This document shows positions 28,173-36,825 of a stretch of 64,000 bases of DNA, piece by piece. The position numbers were made by a program, and so were the translations under genes. Origin of the DNA: Achromobacter sp. HZ34 (GTDB taxonomy: Bacteria > Pseudomonadota > Gammaproteobacteria > Burkholderiales > Burkholderiaceae_B); NCBI RefSeq assembly GCF_002209485.1, contig NZ_NJIX01000002.1:1054001-1118000 (forward strand). Direction: 5' to 3'. How positions within the stretch are numbered: the stretch's first letter is position 1; the number at the start of each line of letters is the position of its first letter. The notes under the pieces were generated by a model. The model was not told the DNA's origin. It did no database searches and saw nothing but the letters and a program-made list of their open reading frames with translations.

Positions 28173-29066
28173 CTATTTCTTATCCGTGCCCGGCTTGCTC
28201 ATGGTCTGGTAGTAGTCCAGCATCGCAACGATATCCTGGCCCTTGCGTCCACCCGCCATGCCCACCGCGATCATTTCCCTGATCACGGATGCCGCGGGCG
28301 TGGGCTGCATGAGCCGGCGCCCGAGCTCGATTCCCAGCGCGACATCCTTTTCACCAAGCTCGATCTTGAAGCCAGGCGCGTAGTCGCCTTCGATGGCCTT
28401 GGGAAAGCGCTTGAGGAAATGATGCGAGCGGCCGCCGCTCTGCGACAGCACATCGAACAGGGTCTGGGGCTCGACGCCCGCGGCGGTGCCCAAGGCGAAC
28501 GCCTCCGCGGCCACGACGATATTTCCCATCGACATCATGTTATTGACCAGCTTGACGGTCTTCCCCGTGCCGACGTCGCCCGTCAGGTGCCGCGAACTGC
28601 ACAGGCAATCCAGGATGTCACCGACGGCCTCGATATCTTCCGGCTTGCCGCCGGTCATGAGCACCAGCTTGCCGGCGGCCGCTTCCAGCGGACCGCCGCT
28701 GACAGGCGCATCCACCATCCGTACGCCGCACTTGGCCGCCTCGGCGCCGATGGCGACCATGGTCTCGGGGTCGATCGAACTCAGTTCTATGCCCACGGCG
28801 CCCTTCGCCATATGCGCAAGAATGCCGCCCTCGCCCAGCCAGGCATCCAGCGTGATGGCGGGATTGGGCAGGCTCGTCAGCACCACCTCGGCGCCACGGA
28901 GGGCCTCCTCCAATGTGGCGACGACCTTGACGCCATCCTTCGCCGCCAGATCGCGGCTGCGCTCGCTGGGGTCATACCCCGTGAGCGCATAACCTTCGCG
29001 CGTGAGATGCGCGGCCATGCCGCCGCCCATCTGGCCGATGCCAACAAATGCAAGCTTCTTCTTCAT
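28173..29066 (-). CDS. 3-Hydroxyisobutyrate dehydrogenase-family oxidoreductase
   Basis: 297 aa. The Rossmann motif AFVGIGQMGGGMAAHL opens the protein. DAPVSGGPLEAAAGKLVLMTGG is the substrate-binding signature and GTGKTVKLVNNMM holds the catalytic Lys. It oxidises a beta-hydroxyacid with NAD(P)+. ATG 29066 follows GAGGAACGCATC, which rules out the longer upstream frame. Within the operon it lies between a Bug receptor (64 bases upstream) and the PrpD-family gene (46 bases downstream). Confidence 0.93.
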   Translation of the reverse strand: MKKKLAFVGIGQMGGGMAAHLTREGYALTGYDPSERSRDLAAKDGVKVVATLEEALRGAEVVLTSLPNPAITLDAWLGEGGILAHMAKGAVGIELSSIDPETMVAIGAEAAKCGVRMVDAPVSGGPLEAAAGKLVLMTGGKPEDIEAVGDILDCLCSSRHLTGDVGTGKTVKLVNNMMSMGNIVVAAEAFALGTAAGVEPQTLFDVLSQSGGRSHHFLKRFPKAIEGDYAPGFKIELGEKDVALGIELGRRLMQPTPAASVIREMIAVGMAGGRKGQDIVAMLDYYQTMSKPGTDKK

Positions 29067-29130
29067 GATGCGTTCCTCGTTGATTTTTCCGTACAGGGTG
29101 ATCCGCGCAGGCTTCAATCCGCGCGTCCGT

Positions 29131-30144
29131 TCATTCCTCGACCTTGATCTTTACCTTGTCGACCAGGGCCTGGTAGCCCTTGGCCTGCTCGATCTCGAAA
29201 GCGGTCGCCTGCTCGGGATTCGACCCTTCGGCCTGGTACGCCGAGGCCTCCATCCGTTCCTTGAACAGCTTGCTGTGCACGGCGGCATTCACCGCATCGG
29301 CAACCTTCTTGCGTATCGCCATGGGCGTATCCTTGGGAGCCCAGACCGCGTACCAGCTGTTCATCTCGAAACCCGGCAAGCCGCTCTCGGCGACCGTCGG
29401 CACGTCCGGCAACTGGGGCACGCGCTGTGCCGACGTCACCGCGATGACCCGTATCTTTCCGCTGGGCACATGGGGCAGCACGGATGTCAGCGGCTCGACC
29501 ATGGCCGTTACCTGCCCACCCATGACCGCCGTGAGGGCCGGCGCGCCGCCGTTGTAGTTGATCAGCGTCGTTTCCGTCCCGCTGCGGCTGCGCAACAGCT
29601 CGACGCCCAGATGCCCCGCGGTGCCGGTAGAACTATTGGCCCAGGAGATTTCCCCGGGATGGGCCTTGGCCGCCGCGAACAGCTCGCCGATGGACTTGTA
29701 GGGCGCCTTGCTGGACACGACGACGCCCAATGGAACGCGACCGACGATGCTGATCGCATCGAAGTCCTTGATGCCGTCATAGCCGGCCGACGGCCGTATC
29801 ATTGGATTGACGATCTGATGGTTGGCGTTCAGCAGCAAGGTGTAGCCATCGGGCTTGGCCTGTTTCACATAGCGCGCCCCGACCACACCGCCCGCGCCCG
29901 TTTTGTTCTCGATGATCACCGACACATTCAACTGCAAGGACAACTGCTGCGCCAGCACCCTGCCGACCGTGTCCACGCCGCCGCCCGGTGGCGCCGGCAC
30001 CACCAGCGTGATGGGCCGGTCGGGATAAGCCGCCTCGGCGTTCGCGGCGGCTGCCGCGCCGCCCCCGGCCAGCAAGGCGGCGGCAAGCAAGCCGCGCCTC
30101 ATGCGCCGCGAAATCGTGCTCTGGCGTATGTTTTTTTTGTACAT
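29131..30144 (-). CDS. Tripartite tricarboxylate transporter receptor (Bug family)
   Basis: 337 aa. I chose ATG 30144 because AAGGAGACAAG lies just upstream. The signal sequence has a twin-Arg-like RRMRRGLLAAALLAGG start and probable cleavage after AEAA. YPDRPITLVVPAPPGGGVD, IIENKTGAGGVVGAR and VPTVAESGLPGFE are Bug hallmarks. It is a periplasmic binding protein for a carboxylate. It is embedded in a catabolic operon with ALDH and a beta-hydroxyacid dehydrogenase, and no TctAB genes are nearby. Confidence 0.93.
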   Translation of the reverse strand: MYKKNIRQSTISRRMRRGLLAAALLAGGGAAAAANAEAAYPDRPITLVVPAPPGGGVDTVGRVLAQQLSLQLNVSVIIENKTGAGGVVGARYVKQAKPDGYTLLLNANHQIVNPMIRPSAGYDGIKDFDAISIVGRVPLGVVVSSKAPYKSIGELFAAAKAHPGEISWANSSTGTAGHLGVELLRSRSGTETTLINYNGGAPALTAVMGGQVTAMVEPLTSVLPHVPSGKIRVIAVTSAQRVPQLPDVPTVAESGLPGFEMNSWYAVWAPKDTPMAIRKKVADAVNAAVHSKLFKERMEASAYQAEGSNPEQATAFEIEQAKGYQALVDKVKIKVEE

Positions 30145-30197
30145 GATCTTGTCTCCTTCGGCATGGTGGAACACCAGCCTTTGGTGGGGCGAAAACA

Positions 30198-31673
30198 TCA
30201 AGTCTTTGCCGCGAACGGATCCCGTTCCTCTCCCGAGAAGTCGACCATCACATTTTTCAGGACACTGAATTCGAGCAGGCCTTCGTCGCCGCGTTCCTTG
30301 CCGTAGCCGCTTTCCTTGCGCCCGCCAAACGGCGCTTGCGCCGATACCATCCGATAGGTATTGACCCACACCACACCCGCGTCCATGGCGCGGATCATGC
30401 GCATGGCCCGGGAGATATTCTGAGTCCAGACACCCGACGCCAGGCCCAGCCTGGTCCCGTTGGCGATGTCAATCGCCTCTTCCTCCGTATCGAAAGGAAT
30501 GATGGACAAGACGGGGCCGAAGATTTCGTTGTGGGCCACGGCCATATCCGGATGGACGTCGCGGAAGATGGTCGGCTTGATGAACAAGCCATCCTTGAGC
30601 GCCGCCTCCGTGGCGCCGCCTCCGCCGGCCGCCACTTTCGCCCCATCAGTCTTCGCCGACTCGATGGCACCGAGGATGCGCTCGAACTGCGGACGATTCG
30701 CCGCCGTGCCCATTTCCGTGGCGGGATCCAGCGGATTGCCCAGGACGATCTTGTTGGCCCGCTCCACCAATTTCTCGATCACGGTTTCATACACGGGACG
30801 CTGGACCAGCAGGCGCGACCCCGCGATGCAGGTTTGCCCCGTGGCCGCGAATATTCCCGCCAGCGCGCCGACGATGGCCCGCGGCAGATCGGCATCGTCG
30901 AAGATGATGTTGGGTGATTTGCCGCCCAGTTCCAGCGTCACGGGCACCAGCCGCTGCGCGGCGGCCGCCGCCACGCGCCGTCCCACGCCAGGACTGCCCG
31001 TGAAGCTGATCTTGTCGACGCCGTCCAGTTCAGTCAGTGCGCTACCGACCGCACCATCGCCCGTCACCACATTGATGACGCCAGGCGGAAAGCCCGCCTC
31101 CTCCACGAACCTGCAGAATTCCAGCGTACTTGCGGACGCGTGTTCCGACGGCTTGATCACCGCGCAATTGCCTGCCGCCAGCGCGGCGGGCAATTTGTTG
31201 GCAAGCAAGGCGATAGGCGAATTCCAGGCAGTGATCAGCGCGACCACGCCGTAAGGTTCGCGCACGGTGAAATCGAAGATATCGGGATGGTCGAGCGGAA
31301 TGGTACTGCCGCGCAATTTGTCGGTCAGGCCCGCGAAATACCTGAACACTCGCGCGGCATAGACCATCTGCGCGCTGGTTTCACGGATCACCTTGCCGTT
31401 GTCGGTGGACTCGATCACCGCCATCGGCTTGGCTTCGCGTTCCAGGATTTCGGCCAGGCGCACCATCAGCGCGGCCCGCTTCATGCCGGGCATGCGGCGC
31501 CAACCGTTGTCGAACGCCTTGCGCGCAGCCGCGATCGCGGCGCGAACGTCGTCCCGGGAAGCCTGTGGAATGGTGGCCCACGGCTGCTGCGTGTAGGGAT
31601 TCAGCGTCTCGAATCGCTGCCGTTCGGAGCCCGGCGTCCAGGCGCCATCGATGTACATCTCATAGGACTTCAT
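30198..31673 (-). CDS. Aldehyde dehydrogenase
   Basis: 491 aa NAD(P)-dependent enzyme. The catalytic Cys is in GQTCIAGSRL, the general-base Glu in LELGGKSPN, and the oxyanion Asn in TAWNSP. The cofactor motif is FTGSPGVGRRV. Complete at both ends. The start ATG overlaps the stop of the upstream amidohydrolase (ATGA type, 31670-31673), so the two are co-translated. It probably oxidises an aldehyde formed in the same pathway. Confidence 0.94.
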   Translation of the reverse strand: MKSYEMYIDGAWTPGSERQRFETLNPYTQQPWATIPQASRDDVRAAIAAARKAFDNGWRRMPGMKRAALMVRLAEILEREAKPMAVIESTDNGKVIRETSAQMVYAARVFRYFAGLTDKLRGSTIPLDHPDIFDFTVREPYGVVALITAWNSPIALLANKLPAALAAGNCAVIKPSEHASASTLEFCRFVEEAGFPPGVINVVTGDGAVGSALTELDGVDKISFTGSPGVGRRVAAAAAQRLVPVTLELGGKSPNIIFDDADLPRAIVGALAGIFAATGQTCIAGSRLLVQRPVYETVIEKLVERANKIVLGNPLDPATEMGTAANRPQFERILGAIESAKTDGAKVAAGGGGATEAALKDGLFIKPTIFRDVHPDMAVAHNEIFGPVLSIIPFDTEEEAIDIANGTRLGLASGVWTQNISRAMRMIRAMDAGVVWVNTYRMVSAQAPFGGRKESGYGKERGDEGLLEFSVLKNVMVDFSGEERDPFAAKT

Positions 31674-32716
31674 GCGGAAAAATCTCCCAGCGTCAATTTG
31701 TAGGTCGCCGCGGCGGTGCCATGGAAGAGTGCCGAACGTTCATCCGGCGTGGCGGATGCGGCGATACGCTTGAATGCGTTCCACAGGACGACATACTCGG
31801 CCACGCGCCGATCCACGGGAAAATTGCTTTCGAACATGCAGCGCTGCGCACCGAACATTTCGATGCACGGCTCGAAGTAAGGACGCCAGGCAGCGGCAAG
31901 TTCCGCCGAACCGGGTGGCCGGTCCAGTTCGTCGAAATCGAAACCGAACGTCGCGGTGCCCAAGCCACCCAGCTTGACGCGCACGTTCGGGCAGGCGGCG
32001 AGCCGTCGCAGGCCCGGCAGCACTTCCTTGAGCGCGCCAGCGCGGTCATTCTGGTAAGGCCCCACGCCGAGCACGCCGCCGACGTGGTCCAGAATCAGGG
32101 GAACGTCCGGGAAGGCCTGGGCCAGCGAGATTACTTCCTCGATCTGCGGGTGATAGATCCACGCATCGAAGGAAAGGCCATGCTGCGCCAGCGTCGCATA
32201 CCCCTGCCGAAATGCAGGGTCGCCATATAAACCCTTGGGCGGCCGGGGTAGCACGCCATGCTTGAAGGCCGCATGCCGTGCACCGGATTGCCGGATGCCC
32301 TTGAAGCGGCCTTGTCCCGCTTCGACGTGGGCGGCGAGCACTTCGCCGATCCGCTCGCCCAGCCGCAGGTCGGCATAACCGACGATGCCCGCGGCGATTC
32401 CGCCAGCCCCCTTGCCTGCCGCCGCGGTCTGTTCGATCACGTACTCGGTTTCGCCAACCGGCTTCAAATGATCTGGCCCGCCTGTCCTGTACGCATGGCC
32501 GCACTGGATGTAGACGGTGGCCGCCACCGCGTGGCCCGCCGCCATGTCCTTCGCCAGATCGCCGACCAGGTAGCCGCCCCAGTGCTCGGAAAAATGGTGA
32601 TGCGGATCGATGATGGGCAGGTCCGGATCCAGAGCGGTTTCCGTGACGGCGCCCGCATGCTTCGTGACCGGCCGGTGCGCGATGACAGGCAGCGCATCTT
32701 CTTCAAGTTCGGACAT
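31670..32716 (-). CDS. Amidohydrolase-2 family hydrolase (PDC-lactonase-like)
   Basis: 348 aa TIM-barrel metal hydrolase. IIDPHHHFSEHWGG near residue 36 is the N-terminal metal motif. Later DAWIYHPQ, LILDHVGG and FESNFPVDRR provide the conserved His and Asp on successive strands. The family includes 2-pyrone-4,6-dicarboxylate lactonase and related lactonases or decarboxylases. It is the first gene of the minus-strand operon and divergent from an IclR regulator 172 bases away. Confidence 0.88.
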   Translation of the reverse strand: MSELEEDALPVIAHRPVTKHAGAVTETALDPDLPIIDPHHHFSEHWGGYLVGDLAKDMAAGHAVAATVYIQCGHAYRTGGPDHLKPVGETEYVIEQTAAAGKGAGGIAAGIVGYADLRLGERIGEVLAAHVEAGQGRFKGIRQSGARHAAFKHGVLPRPPKGLYGDPAFRQGYATLAQHGLSFDAWIYHPQIEEVISLAQAFPDVPLILDHVGGVLGVGPYQNDRAGALKEVLPGLRRLAACPNVRVKLGGLGTATFGFDFDELDRPPGSAELAAAWRPYFEPCIEMFGAQRCMFESNFPVDRRVAEYVVLWNAFKRIAASATPDERSALFHGTAAATYKLTLGDFSA

Positions 32717-32766
32717 GGTTGCTCCGGTTCCACTTCGCGTTTGTCTCTTTGATTCGTCTTATCATG

Positions 32767-32794
32767 ACGTTCATATATGTGTACGCTACGTTCA
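32767..32794. promoter_or_regulatory. Direct repeat in the amidohydrolase/IclR intergenic region
   Basis: ACGTTCA occurs at 32767-32773 and again at 32788-32794, spaced 21 bases start to start (two helical turns). It lies in the divergent promoter region and could be a regulator site. Seven bases twice is modest evidence. Confidence 0.3.
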
Positions 32795-32888
32795 ACCTGC
32801 AGAACGACTCTACGCCGCTTCCATTGCCGGCGCAACCCTCCCTTCGCATAGAATGCGGATGTCATCGATAGCCTGCCTTGAGGAAAAT

Positions 32889-33647
32889 GTGAGTTCAGAC
32901 GTGAAGAGCGCAGTGCGTGTGCTACAGATTTTCCAGCTGTTCGCGGAACTCAAGACGCCGGCCTCACTGGCATCCATCAGCCAACGATTGGAGATGCCCA
33001 AATCGAGTTGCCAGGCCCTGCTGCGCACGCTCGAAGCACACGGCTACCTGTCCAATCGCGACGACACCAAGGACTACTATCCGACGCGCAAGCTCTTCGA
33101 GCAGATGCGGGTGATCGTCGAGCAGGATCCTTTGCTGAAGGACCTGATGCCTTTATTGCAGGCGCTCAGCGATGAAACAGGAGAGACCGTCTTCCTGGCG
33201 CGCCGCGAAGGGACACTGGTCCACTACATGGAAGTCGTGCAAGGCCGCCAGACCTTGCGCTTCGCCGGCCTGGCGGGCGACCGCAGCCCGCTTTACATCG
33301 GTGCCGCCGGGCAAAGCCTGCTGGGCGGCATGCCCAAGGCCGAGCGCGTGGCCCTGGTGAATCAGCTGGAATTCCAGCGCTACTCACCCAACACCATCGT
33401 CAGCGCCAGCGCGCTGCTCAAGCAGATCGACGAAGGCCTGAAGAAAGGCTGGTTCCTGTCGATCGGCGGCTTCCAGCAGGAAGTCTCGTCCATCGGCAAC
33501 TACGTCTGGCTCAACGACAACCTGTACGCCATCGTGATCGCCGCTCCCACGCAACGGGTGGAGCGCAATCAAAAGAGCATCAGCCGGCACATCGTCGACT
33601 TGTGCGCGCGCGTCACCCAGCGCCCGGCCACCCGCCACACACGCTGA
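32889..33647 (+). CDS. IclR-family transcriptional regulator
   Basis: 252 aa. I chose the GTG at 32889 because TTGAGG precedes it by five bases. An ATG at 32860 is the alternative. Residues 5-65 form the winged helix-turn-helix (SAVRVLQIFQLF, LASISQRLEMPKSSCQALLRTLEAHGYL). The rest is the IclR effector domain (ETGETVFLARREG, GDRSPLYIGAAGQSLL). It is divergent from the amidohydrolase operon and 159 bases upstream of the enoyl-CoA hydratase gene. The first of these is its likely target. Confidence 0.92.
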   Translation: MSSDVKSAVRVLQIFQLFAELKTPASLASISQRLEMPKSSCQALLRTLEAHGYLSNRDDTKDYYPTRKLFEQMRVIVEQDPLLKDLMPLLQALSDETGETVFLARREGTLVHYMEVVQGRQTLRFAGLAGDRSPLYIGAAGQSLLGGMPKAERVALVNQLEFQRYSPNTIVSASALLKQIDEGLKKGWFLSIGGFQQEVSSIGNYVWLNDNLYAIVIAAPTQRVERNQKSISRHIVDLCARVTQRPATRHTR

Positions 33648-33763
33648 GCCATTCCCCCCGCAGTGCCCTGACCCTGCCTGGGCCGCGGGGCGCCTTCGCA
33701 CGCCCGCTGAGGGTAATCACCAATGCACCGACGCGTCAGCGTGATTAGTATTTGCACATATTG

Positions 33764-33794
33764 TTTTGCGATATAGCTTATTACATAGCAATAA
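33764..33794 (+). promoter_or_regulatory. IclR-type operator candidate upstream of the enoyl-CoA hydratase cluster
   Basis: Half-site TTTTGCGATAT is followed by GCTTATTACATAGCAATA (33776-33793). The second part differs by only two bases from GCTTATTTTATAGCAATA at 41080-41097, upstream of the IclR gene at 40235-41041. The element ends 13 bases before the enoyl-CoA hydratase start, so binding would block the promoter or ribosome entry. Confidence 0.6.
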
Positions 33795-33806
33795 AGGTGA
33801 TCCCAC

Positions 33807-34568
33807 ATGACTCAGTTCATCCTGACCGGCATCCAAGACAAAGTTGCCGTCATCACGCTCAATCGCCCCGAAAAGCTCAACGCCTGGAACACGGCGATGC
33901 GCAATGAAATCATGGCGGCGCTGCGCACCTACGACCAGGACCCGGCGGTCTCGGCCATCGTCATGACCGGTGCCGGCGACCGCGCTTTCTGCGCGGGCCA
34001 GGACCTGGAAGAAGCCAAGCACTTCGACGTCGCCCGTTCGGAGGAGTGGATGCGGGAATGGGAGACCTACTACGATTTGCTGCGTAGCCTGTCCAAGCCC
34101 CTGATCATGGCGCTCAACGGCACCACGGCCGGCTCCGCCTTCCAGGTGGCGCTGCTGGGCGACATCCGTGTCGGCCATCCGGGCGTGCGCATGGGACAAC
34201 CGGAGATCAATTCTGGGGTCGCCAGCGTCACCGGCCCGTGGATCATGCGCGAGATGCTGGGCATGTCGCGCACCATCGAGCTGACGCTGACGGGACGGCT
34301 GATGGATGCGGACGAAGCCCATCGGATCGGCCTGCTGCACCACGTCGTGCCGGCCGATCAGGTGCTGGCCAAGGCCATGGAGATCGGCCGTGACCTGGCC
34401 ACCAAGCCTCCCGTGGCCTTGCGCCTGGACAAGCAACGCTTCAAGGAAATGACCGAGGTGGGCTTCCGCGACGCCATCGAGTCCGGCATACGGATACAGG
34501 CGCTGTCGTACGCCTCCGGCGAACCCGCCCGCGTGATGGAGGAGTTCTTCCGCAAGCGCGCGAAATAA
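33807..34568 (+). CDS. Enoyl-CoA hydratase/isomerase family protein
   Basis: 253 aa crotonase-fold enzyme. The CoA-binding stretch is ITLNRPEKLNAWN. GAGDRAFCAGQDLEEAK gives one oxyanion Gly region and ALNGTTAGSAFQVALLGD the other. Relative to classical hydratases the first catalytic Glu position is Gln (AFQVALL), whereas the second Glu is kept (MGQPEINSG). It may therefore be a hydratase with a single acidic residue, an isomerase or another CoA-acting member. ATG 33807 follows AAAGGTGATCCCAC. It starts a cluster with an ABC importer and a CoA ligase, suggesting CoA-dependent breakdown of an imported acid. Confidence 0.88.
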   Translation: MTQFILTGIQDKVAVITLNRPEKLNAWNTAMRNEIMAALRTYDQDPAVSAIVMTGAGDRAFCAGQDLEEAKHFDVARSEEWMREWETYYDLLRSLSKPLIMALNGTTAGSAFQVALLGDIRVGHPGVRMGQPEINSGVASVTGPWIMREMLGMSRTIELTLTGRLMDADEAHRIGLLHHVVPADQVLAKAMEIGRDLATKPPVALRLDKQRFKEMTEVGFRDAIESGIRIQALSYASGEPARVMEEFFRKRAK

Positions 34569-34640
34569 GTTACACCCGCCACGCCGTGGCGGCGCGGCAA
34601 ACACATCAACTCGTCGGCAACAGATTTCGGGGAGTACATC

Positions 34641-35702
34641 ATGATGGACCGCATTCAATCCAAACGCCGCAGCCTGGTCAAAGCCATGGGCGGCGGCCTG
34701 GCCGCCGTGGCCCTGCCCTTGCCCAGCCTGGCAGCTTCGAAGCAGATCGTGGTGTCGGACCCGGGTGGTCCTTACACCGTGGCGTACCGCAAGGCGTTCT
34801 ACGATCCGTTCGAGAAGCAGACCGGCATCAAGGTCGTCAGCGTCGCGCGCGAATCGCAGCCCGTGGCGCAGTTCGCCGCCATGGTGCAGACACGCAACTA
34901 CATCTGGGACGTGACCACGCTGACGCTGTCCGCGGACATCCCGTTCCTGGAAGAACGTGGGCTGCTCGAGCCGCTGAATCTGAAGGCCGCCGACTTTCCC
35001 GGCCTGATGCCCGAAGCCCTGACCGCCAACTGGCTGGGCGTGGACGTGTACTCCACCGTGCTGGCCTACCGTACCGACAAGATGCCCAAGGAGCATCCGA
35101 ACAGCTGGGCGGACTTCTGGGACGTGAAGCGCTTCCCCGGCCAGCGTTGCCTGCGCCGCAATCCGCTGGACACCCTGGAGCAGGCCCTGATGGCCGACGG
35201 CGTTCCCATCGATCAGCTGTATCCGCTGGACGTCGATCGCGCATTCCGCAGCCTGGACAAGATACGCAAGTCGATCTCGGTATGGTGGACCGGCGGCGCA
35301 CAGTCCACTCAACTGCTGCAATCGGGCGAAGTGGACATGCTGTCCCTGTGGAACGGCCGCGCCCAGGCGGCGATCGACGGCAAGGCGCCCGTGAGCATCG
35401 TCTGGAACCAGGGCCTGTATTCCATTGAAGGCTGGGGCGTACCCAAGGGCACGCCGCGCGCCGCCGAGGCCAAGGAATTCGTGATTTTCTGCGGCGACGC
35501 CAAGCGCCAGGCCGCCTTCACCGACGACCTGGCCTATGGCCCCACCAATCTCAAGGCCTACGACTTCATCAAGCCGGAGCGCGCCGCGCTGCTGCCCACG
35601 GCCAAGGACAACCTCAAGGGCATGCGCCTGCCGGACCCCGCCTGGTGGCAGAAAAATCGCCAGGCCGTCACGGAACGCTTCAACGCCTGGATCATCGGTT
35701 GA
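34641..35702 (+). CDS. ABC transporter substrate-binding protein, PotD-like
   Basis: 353 aa. A signal peptide with a KRRSLVKAMGGGLAA start (Tat-like KRRSLV) and cleavage near SLA-AS. The mature protein has the type-2 periplasmic fold seen in spermidine/putrescine binding proteins (IVVSDPGGPYTVAYRKAFYDPFEKQTGIKV, YSTVLAYRTDKM, GQRCLRRNPLDTLEQAL). It delivers the ligand to the fused permease and ATPase encoded next. Polyamine specificity is not proven; quaternary amines or small acids are also handled by this group. Confidence 0.9.
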   Translation: MMDRIQSKRRSLVKAMGGGLAAVALPLPSLAASKQIVVSDPGGPYTVAYRKAFYDPFEKQTGIKVVSVARESQPVAQFAAMVQTRNYIWDVTTLTLSADIPFLEERGLLEPLNLKAADFPGLMPEALTANWLGVDVYSTVLAYRTDKMPKEHPNSWADFWDVKRFPGQRCLRRNPLDTLEQALMADGVPIDQLYPLDVDRAFRSLDKIRKSISVWWTGGAQSTQLLQSGEVDMLSLWNGRAQAAIDGKAPVSIVWNQGLYSIEGWGVPKGTPRAAEAKEFVIFCGDAKRQAAFTDDLAYGPTNLKAYDFIKPERAALLPTAKDNLKGMRLPDPAWWQKNRQAVTERFNAWIIG

Positions 35703-35729
35703 CGGAAGACGGCCATCACGGACTCCTCC

Positions 35730-36809
35730 ATGCCAGATTCTCCTCAGTTCTCCTCCCTGCGGCCCAAGTTGCAGACCCATGGGCTAAGCAAGCGCTATGG
35801 CGACACGCTGGCGCTCGCGCCCACCGACTTGCGCGTGGAAAGCGGTGAATTCCTGACCCTGCTGGGCCCTTCCGGTTCAGGCAAGACGACGCTGCTGCAG
35901 ATGATCGCCGGCCTGGTTGCTCCCACCGAGGGCAGCCTGGAGATCGATGGCAAGGACGCCACCCGCATGCCGGCCAGCGAGCGCGGCATCGGGCTGGTGT
36001 TCCAGAGCTATGCCCTGTTCCCGCATCTGACCGTGAGCGAGAACGTCGCGTATCCCCTGCGCATGCGCAAGGTCGCGGCGGCGCAACTGGCTGGCGACGT
36101 GGCGGAGGTGCTGGACATGGTGCGCATGGGGGAATACGCCAACCGCTATCCGCACGAGCTGTCGGGCGGCCAGCAGCAGCGCGTGGCACTGGCGCGCTGC
36201 TTTGTCTATCGCCCCGCCGTGGTGTTGCTGGACGAACCGCTGGGTGCGCTGGACAAGAAATTGCGCGAGCACATGCAGCTGGAGATCCGCCGCCTGCACA
36301 AGGCGCTGAATGCCACGTTCATCTACGTGACGCACGACCAGGAGGAAGCCCTGACCATGTCCGATCGCATCTGCCTGATGAACCGGGCCAGGATCGAACA
36401 GCTGGGCACGCCGCTGGAACTGTACGACCGGCCGGTCTCCCGTTTCGCGGCGAACTTCCTGGGCAACTCGAATATCCTCGAAGGCCGCCTGGATGCCGGC
36501 GGCCTGTCCTGGAAGGACCGCACCCTGCCCTTGCCCCCGACCAACGGCACGGCGGACAAGGGCGCCGGCGACGGTACCGCCGCCTTGCTGGTGCGGCCGG
36601 AAACCGCGCGTCTTTGTGCCCCCGAGCAGGCGCTGGTGCAAGGCACCGTGTCGCAGGTGGTCTTCACGGGTGCCGATATCCGCGTGCACATCGATCCCGG
36701 CTGCGATTTCGAATTCCTGGTGCGCAGCAAGCGCGATACGGCGCCCACGCCCGGCGATCCCGTCGGCGTCACCTGGAACCCGGGCGAAGCGGTGCTGCTA
36801 CAGCGCTAG
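35730..36809 (+). CDS. ABC transporter ATP-binding protein, PotA-like
   Basis: 359 aa. Walker A GPSGSGKTT, Q-loop VFQSYALFPH, signature LSGGQQQR, Walker B VVLLDEPLGALD, H-loop VTHDQEEAL. A TOBE-type domain follows from about 240 (FLGNSNILEG). This is the CUT/POPT-type subunit length. It energises the importer with the neighbouring binding protein and permease. Confidence 0.95.
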   Translation: MPDSPQFSSLRPKLQTHGLSKRYGDTLALAPTDLRVESGEFLTLLGPSGSGKTTLLQMIAGLVAPTEGSLEIDGKDATRMPASERGIGLVFQSYALFPHLTVSENVAYPLRMRKVAAAQLAGDVAEVLDMVRMGEYANRYPHELSGGQQQRVALARCFVYRPAVVLLDEPLGALDKKLREHMQLEIRRLHKALNATFIYVTHDQEEALTMSDRICLMNRARIEQLGTPLELYDRPVSRFAANFLGNSNILEGRLDAGGLSWKDRTLPLPPTNGTADKGAGDGTAALLVRPETARLCAPEQALVQGTVSQVVFTGADIRVHIDPGCDFEFLVRSKRDTAPTPGDPVGVTWNPGEAVLLQR

Positions 36810-36825
36810 GCACGCGGAACAGACC

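Noticed and set aside
33717-35780. Minus-strand ORF of 687 codons opposite the enoyl-CoA hydratase and PotD-like genes
   Set aside because: Spans two convincing plus-strand genes. The translation shows no domain.
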